Source of the DNA: an uncultured Pirellulaceae bacterium
GTDB taxonomy: Bacteria; Planctomycetota; Planctomycetia; Pirellulales; Pirellulaceae
Reading direction: 5' to 3'
Assembly: GCA_905480545.1 (NCBI GenBank)
Contig: CAJQQR010000085.1
Span: 1 to 64,000 of the forward strand
DNA: 64,000 bases
Positions 63,382 through 64,000 of this stretch are shown here, one piece after another. The notes below the pieces were generated by a model. The model ran no database searches. It saw only the letters and a list, made by a program, of their open reading frames with translations, and was not told the origin of the DNA. Each line of letters starts with the position of its first letter. The stretch's first letter is position 1. The translations under genes and the position numbers were made by a program.

Positions 63382-64000
63382 ATGAAATCTCTGTTTTATA
63401 CGAAAAAGCTGATCACGTTTGACTCGGTCAGCTCACGTACGAATCGAGCGGTCAGTTACTACATTGAAAACAAACTGAAGAAGCATGGGTTTTCCACCGA
63501 GCGAATTTCTTATCTTGATAAAAATAAGGTTCGCAAGTTCAACATTATTGGAAAGAAGGGGAACGGTTTTGGTGGACTAGCCTATTGTTGTCATTCTGAT
63601 GTGGTTCCCGCTGAGCGTTGGCATTCAAAGAAAAAGGGGCCGTTCCAACCGGGAATTGCCCGTGATCGGTTATATGGTCGTGGTAGTTGTGACATGAAGG
63701 GGTCGATTGGATGCATGCTAGAGGCCGTGCAAATGGCTTCTTGGGACGAGCTCAAGCACCCCATTTATTTCGTTTGCACTGCCGATGAAGAAATCGGATT
63801 TGATGGTGCGAAACATGTCGTCGCGAACAGTCAGATTTATCGCGAGATGGTAGAGCACCAGACACGGGCGATTATTGGTGAACCGACGTTACTGGAAGTT
63901 GTATACGCCCACAAAGGTTCCTTTGTCATCAATGTCAAGAGTAAGGGGATATCAGCCCACTCAAGTACACGCGATGGCAAGAACGCGAACTTGGCAATGA
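63382..64000 (+). CDS. M20-family peptidase/deacylase, N-terminal part (cut by window edge)
   Basis: 206 codons to the window end, ATG at 63382. The opening LFYTKKLITFDSVSSRTNRA, metal site AYCCHSDVVPAE (His-x-Asp), GRGSCDMKGSIG (Asp ligand), FVCTADEEIGFDGA (catalytic EE) and GEPTLLEVVYAHKGS are the M20 di-zinc amidase signature, as in ArgE/DapE-type deacylases. The catalytic half is present; the rest lies outside the window. Substrate is not decided. Confidence 0.88.
   Translation, partial: MKSLFYTKKLITFDSVSSRTNRAVSYYIENKLKKHGFSTERISYLDKNKVRKFNIIGKKGNGFGGLAYCCHSDVVPAERWHSKKKGPFQPGIARDRLYGRGSCDMKGSIGCMLEAVQMASWDELKHPIYFVCTADEEIGFDGAKHVVANSQIYREMVEHQTRAIIGEPTLLEVVYAHKGSFVINVKSKGISAHSSTRDGKNANLAM

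Overview
The window looks like a planctomycete chromosome, most likely from the Pirellulales / Rhodopirellula-like group. The evidence is indirect: a Tat-signal Gfo/Idh/MocA oxidoreductase, a secreted sulfatase, an FG-GAP protein, a prenyltransferase-repeat plus DUF4159 protein beside a MoxR ATPase, a Ser/Thr kinase with a C-terminal membrane anchor, an aspartokinase with two ACT pairs, a J-domain-like 'NPYNKWFGI' protein, and many short genes on both strands separated by long gaps. No rRNA, tRNA or CRISPR array was seen.

Region 1 (about 498-4200) is the most unusual part. Five modules of about 0.7-0.85 kb are each closed on the right by a roughly 145-bp imperfect palindrome with the architecture of an integron attC site (outer R''/R' arms ending AAC / GTT, inner L''/L' arms GGTTTTTACG / CGTAAAAACC, conserved variable stem). 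The first bases of each module are complementary to the outer arm of its own right-hand palindrome, which is what excision and insertion of circular gene cassettes produces. Four cassettes carry two-gene ParDE/RelE-type toxin-antitoxin modules, all on the minus strand. One carries a membrane-anchored tyrosine/dual-specificity phosphatase on the plus strand. No integrase gene is in the window, so this is either the distal part of a chromosomal integron or an integrase-less attC cluster.

Region 2 (4.2-21 kb) holds metabolism and transport genes: Gfo/Idh/MocA oxidoreductase, MtfA-like peptidase, aspartokinase, HemW-like radical SAM protein, sulfatase, an unrecognised 483-aa protein, 3-isopropylmalate dehydrogenase, three tandem TatA/B-like genes, two CBS-pair proteins, a sodium:neurotransmitter-type symporter and a hemerythrin-like protein.

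Region 3 (21.5-34 kb) holds an SbcC/SbcD-like pair, a metallo-beta-lactamase hydrolase, a 1216-aa AsmA-like protein, a secreted C1-type cysteine peptidase with a clear terminator, a J-like membrane protein and a CobL (CbiE-CbiT) methyltransferase.

Region 4 (34.2-38.4 kb) is a ribose-type ABC importer operon. The binding lipoprotein has its two half-domains in swapped order (a circular permutation), and the permease has an inserted charged segment of about 135 aa.

Region 5 (38.4-64 kb) holds two TPM-domain proteins, a VIT1/CCC1 transporter, an alpha/beta hydrolase, an ATP-grasp-like protein, an IS3 OrfA remnant, an FG-GAP protein, a DUF1579 protein, MoxR, a terpenoid-cyclase-fold/DUF4159 protein, an MFS transporter, a KaiC-like ATPase overlapping a cysteine desulfurase, Maf, an RluA-type pseudouridine synthase, a Ser/Thr kinase, an SGNH hydrolase, a DUF1569 protein, a GNAT protein, an epimerase and the start of an M20 peptidase. 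Several intergenic gaps contain unrelated short direct tandem repeats (14-20 bp, 2-4 copies). All functional names rest on reading motifs by eye; no database search was possible.
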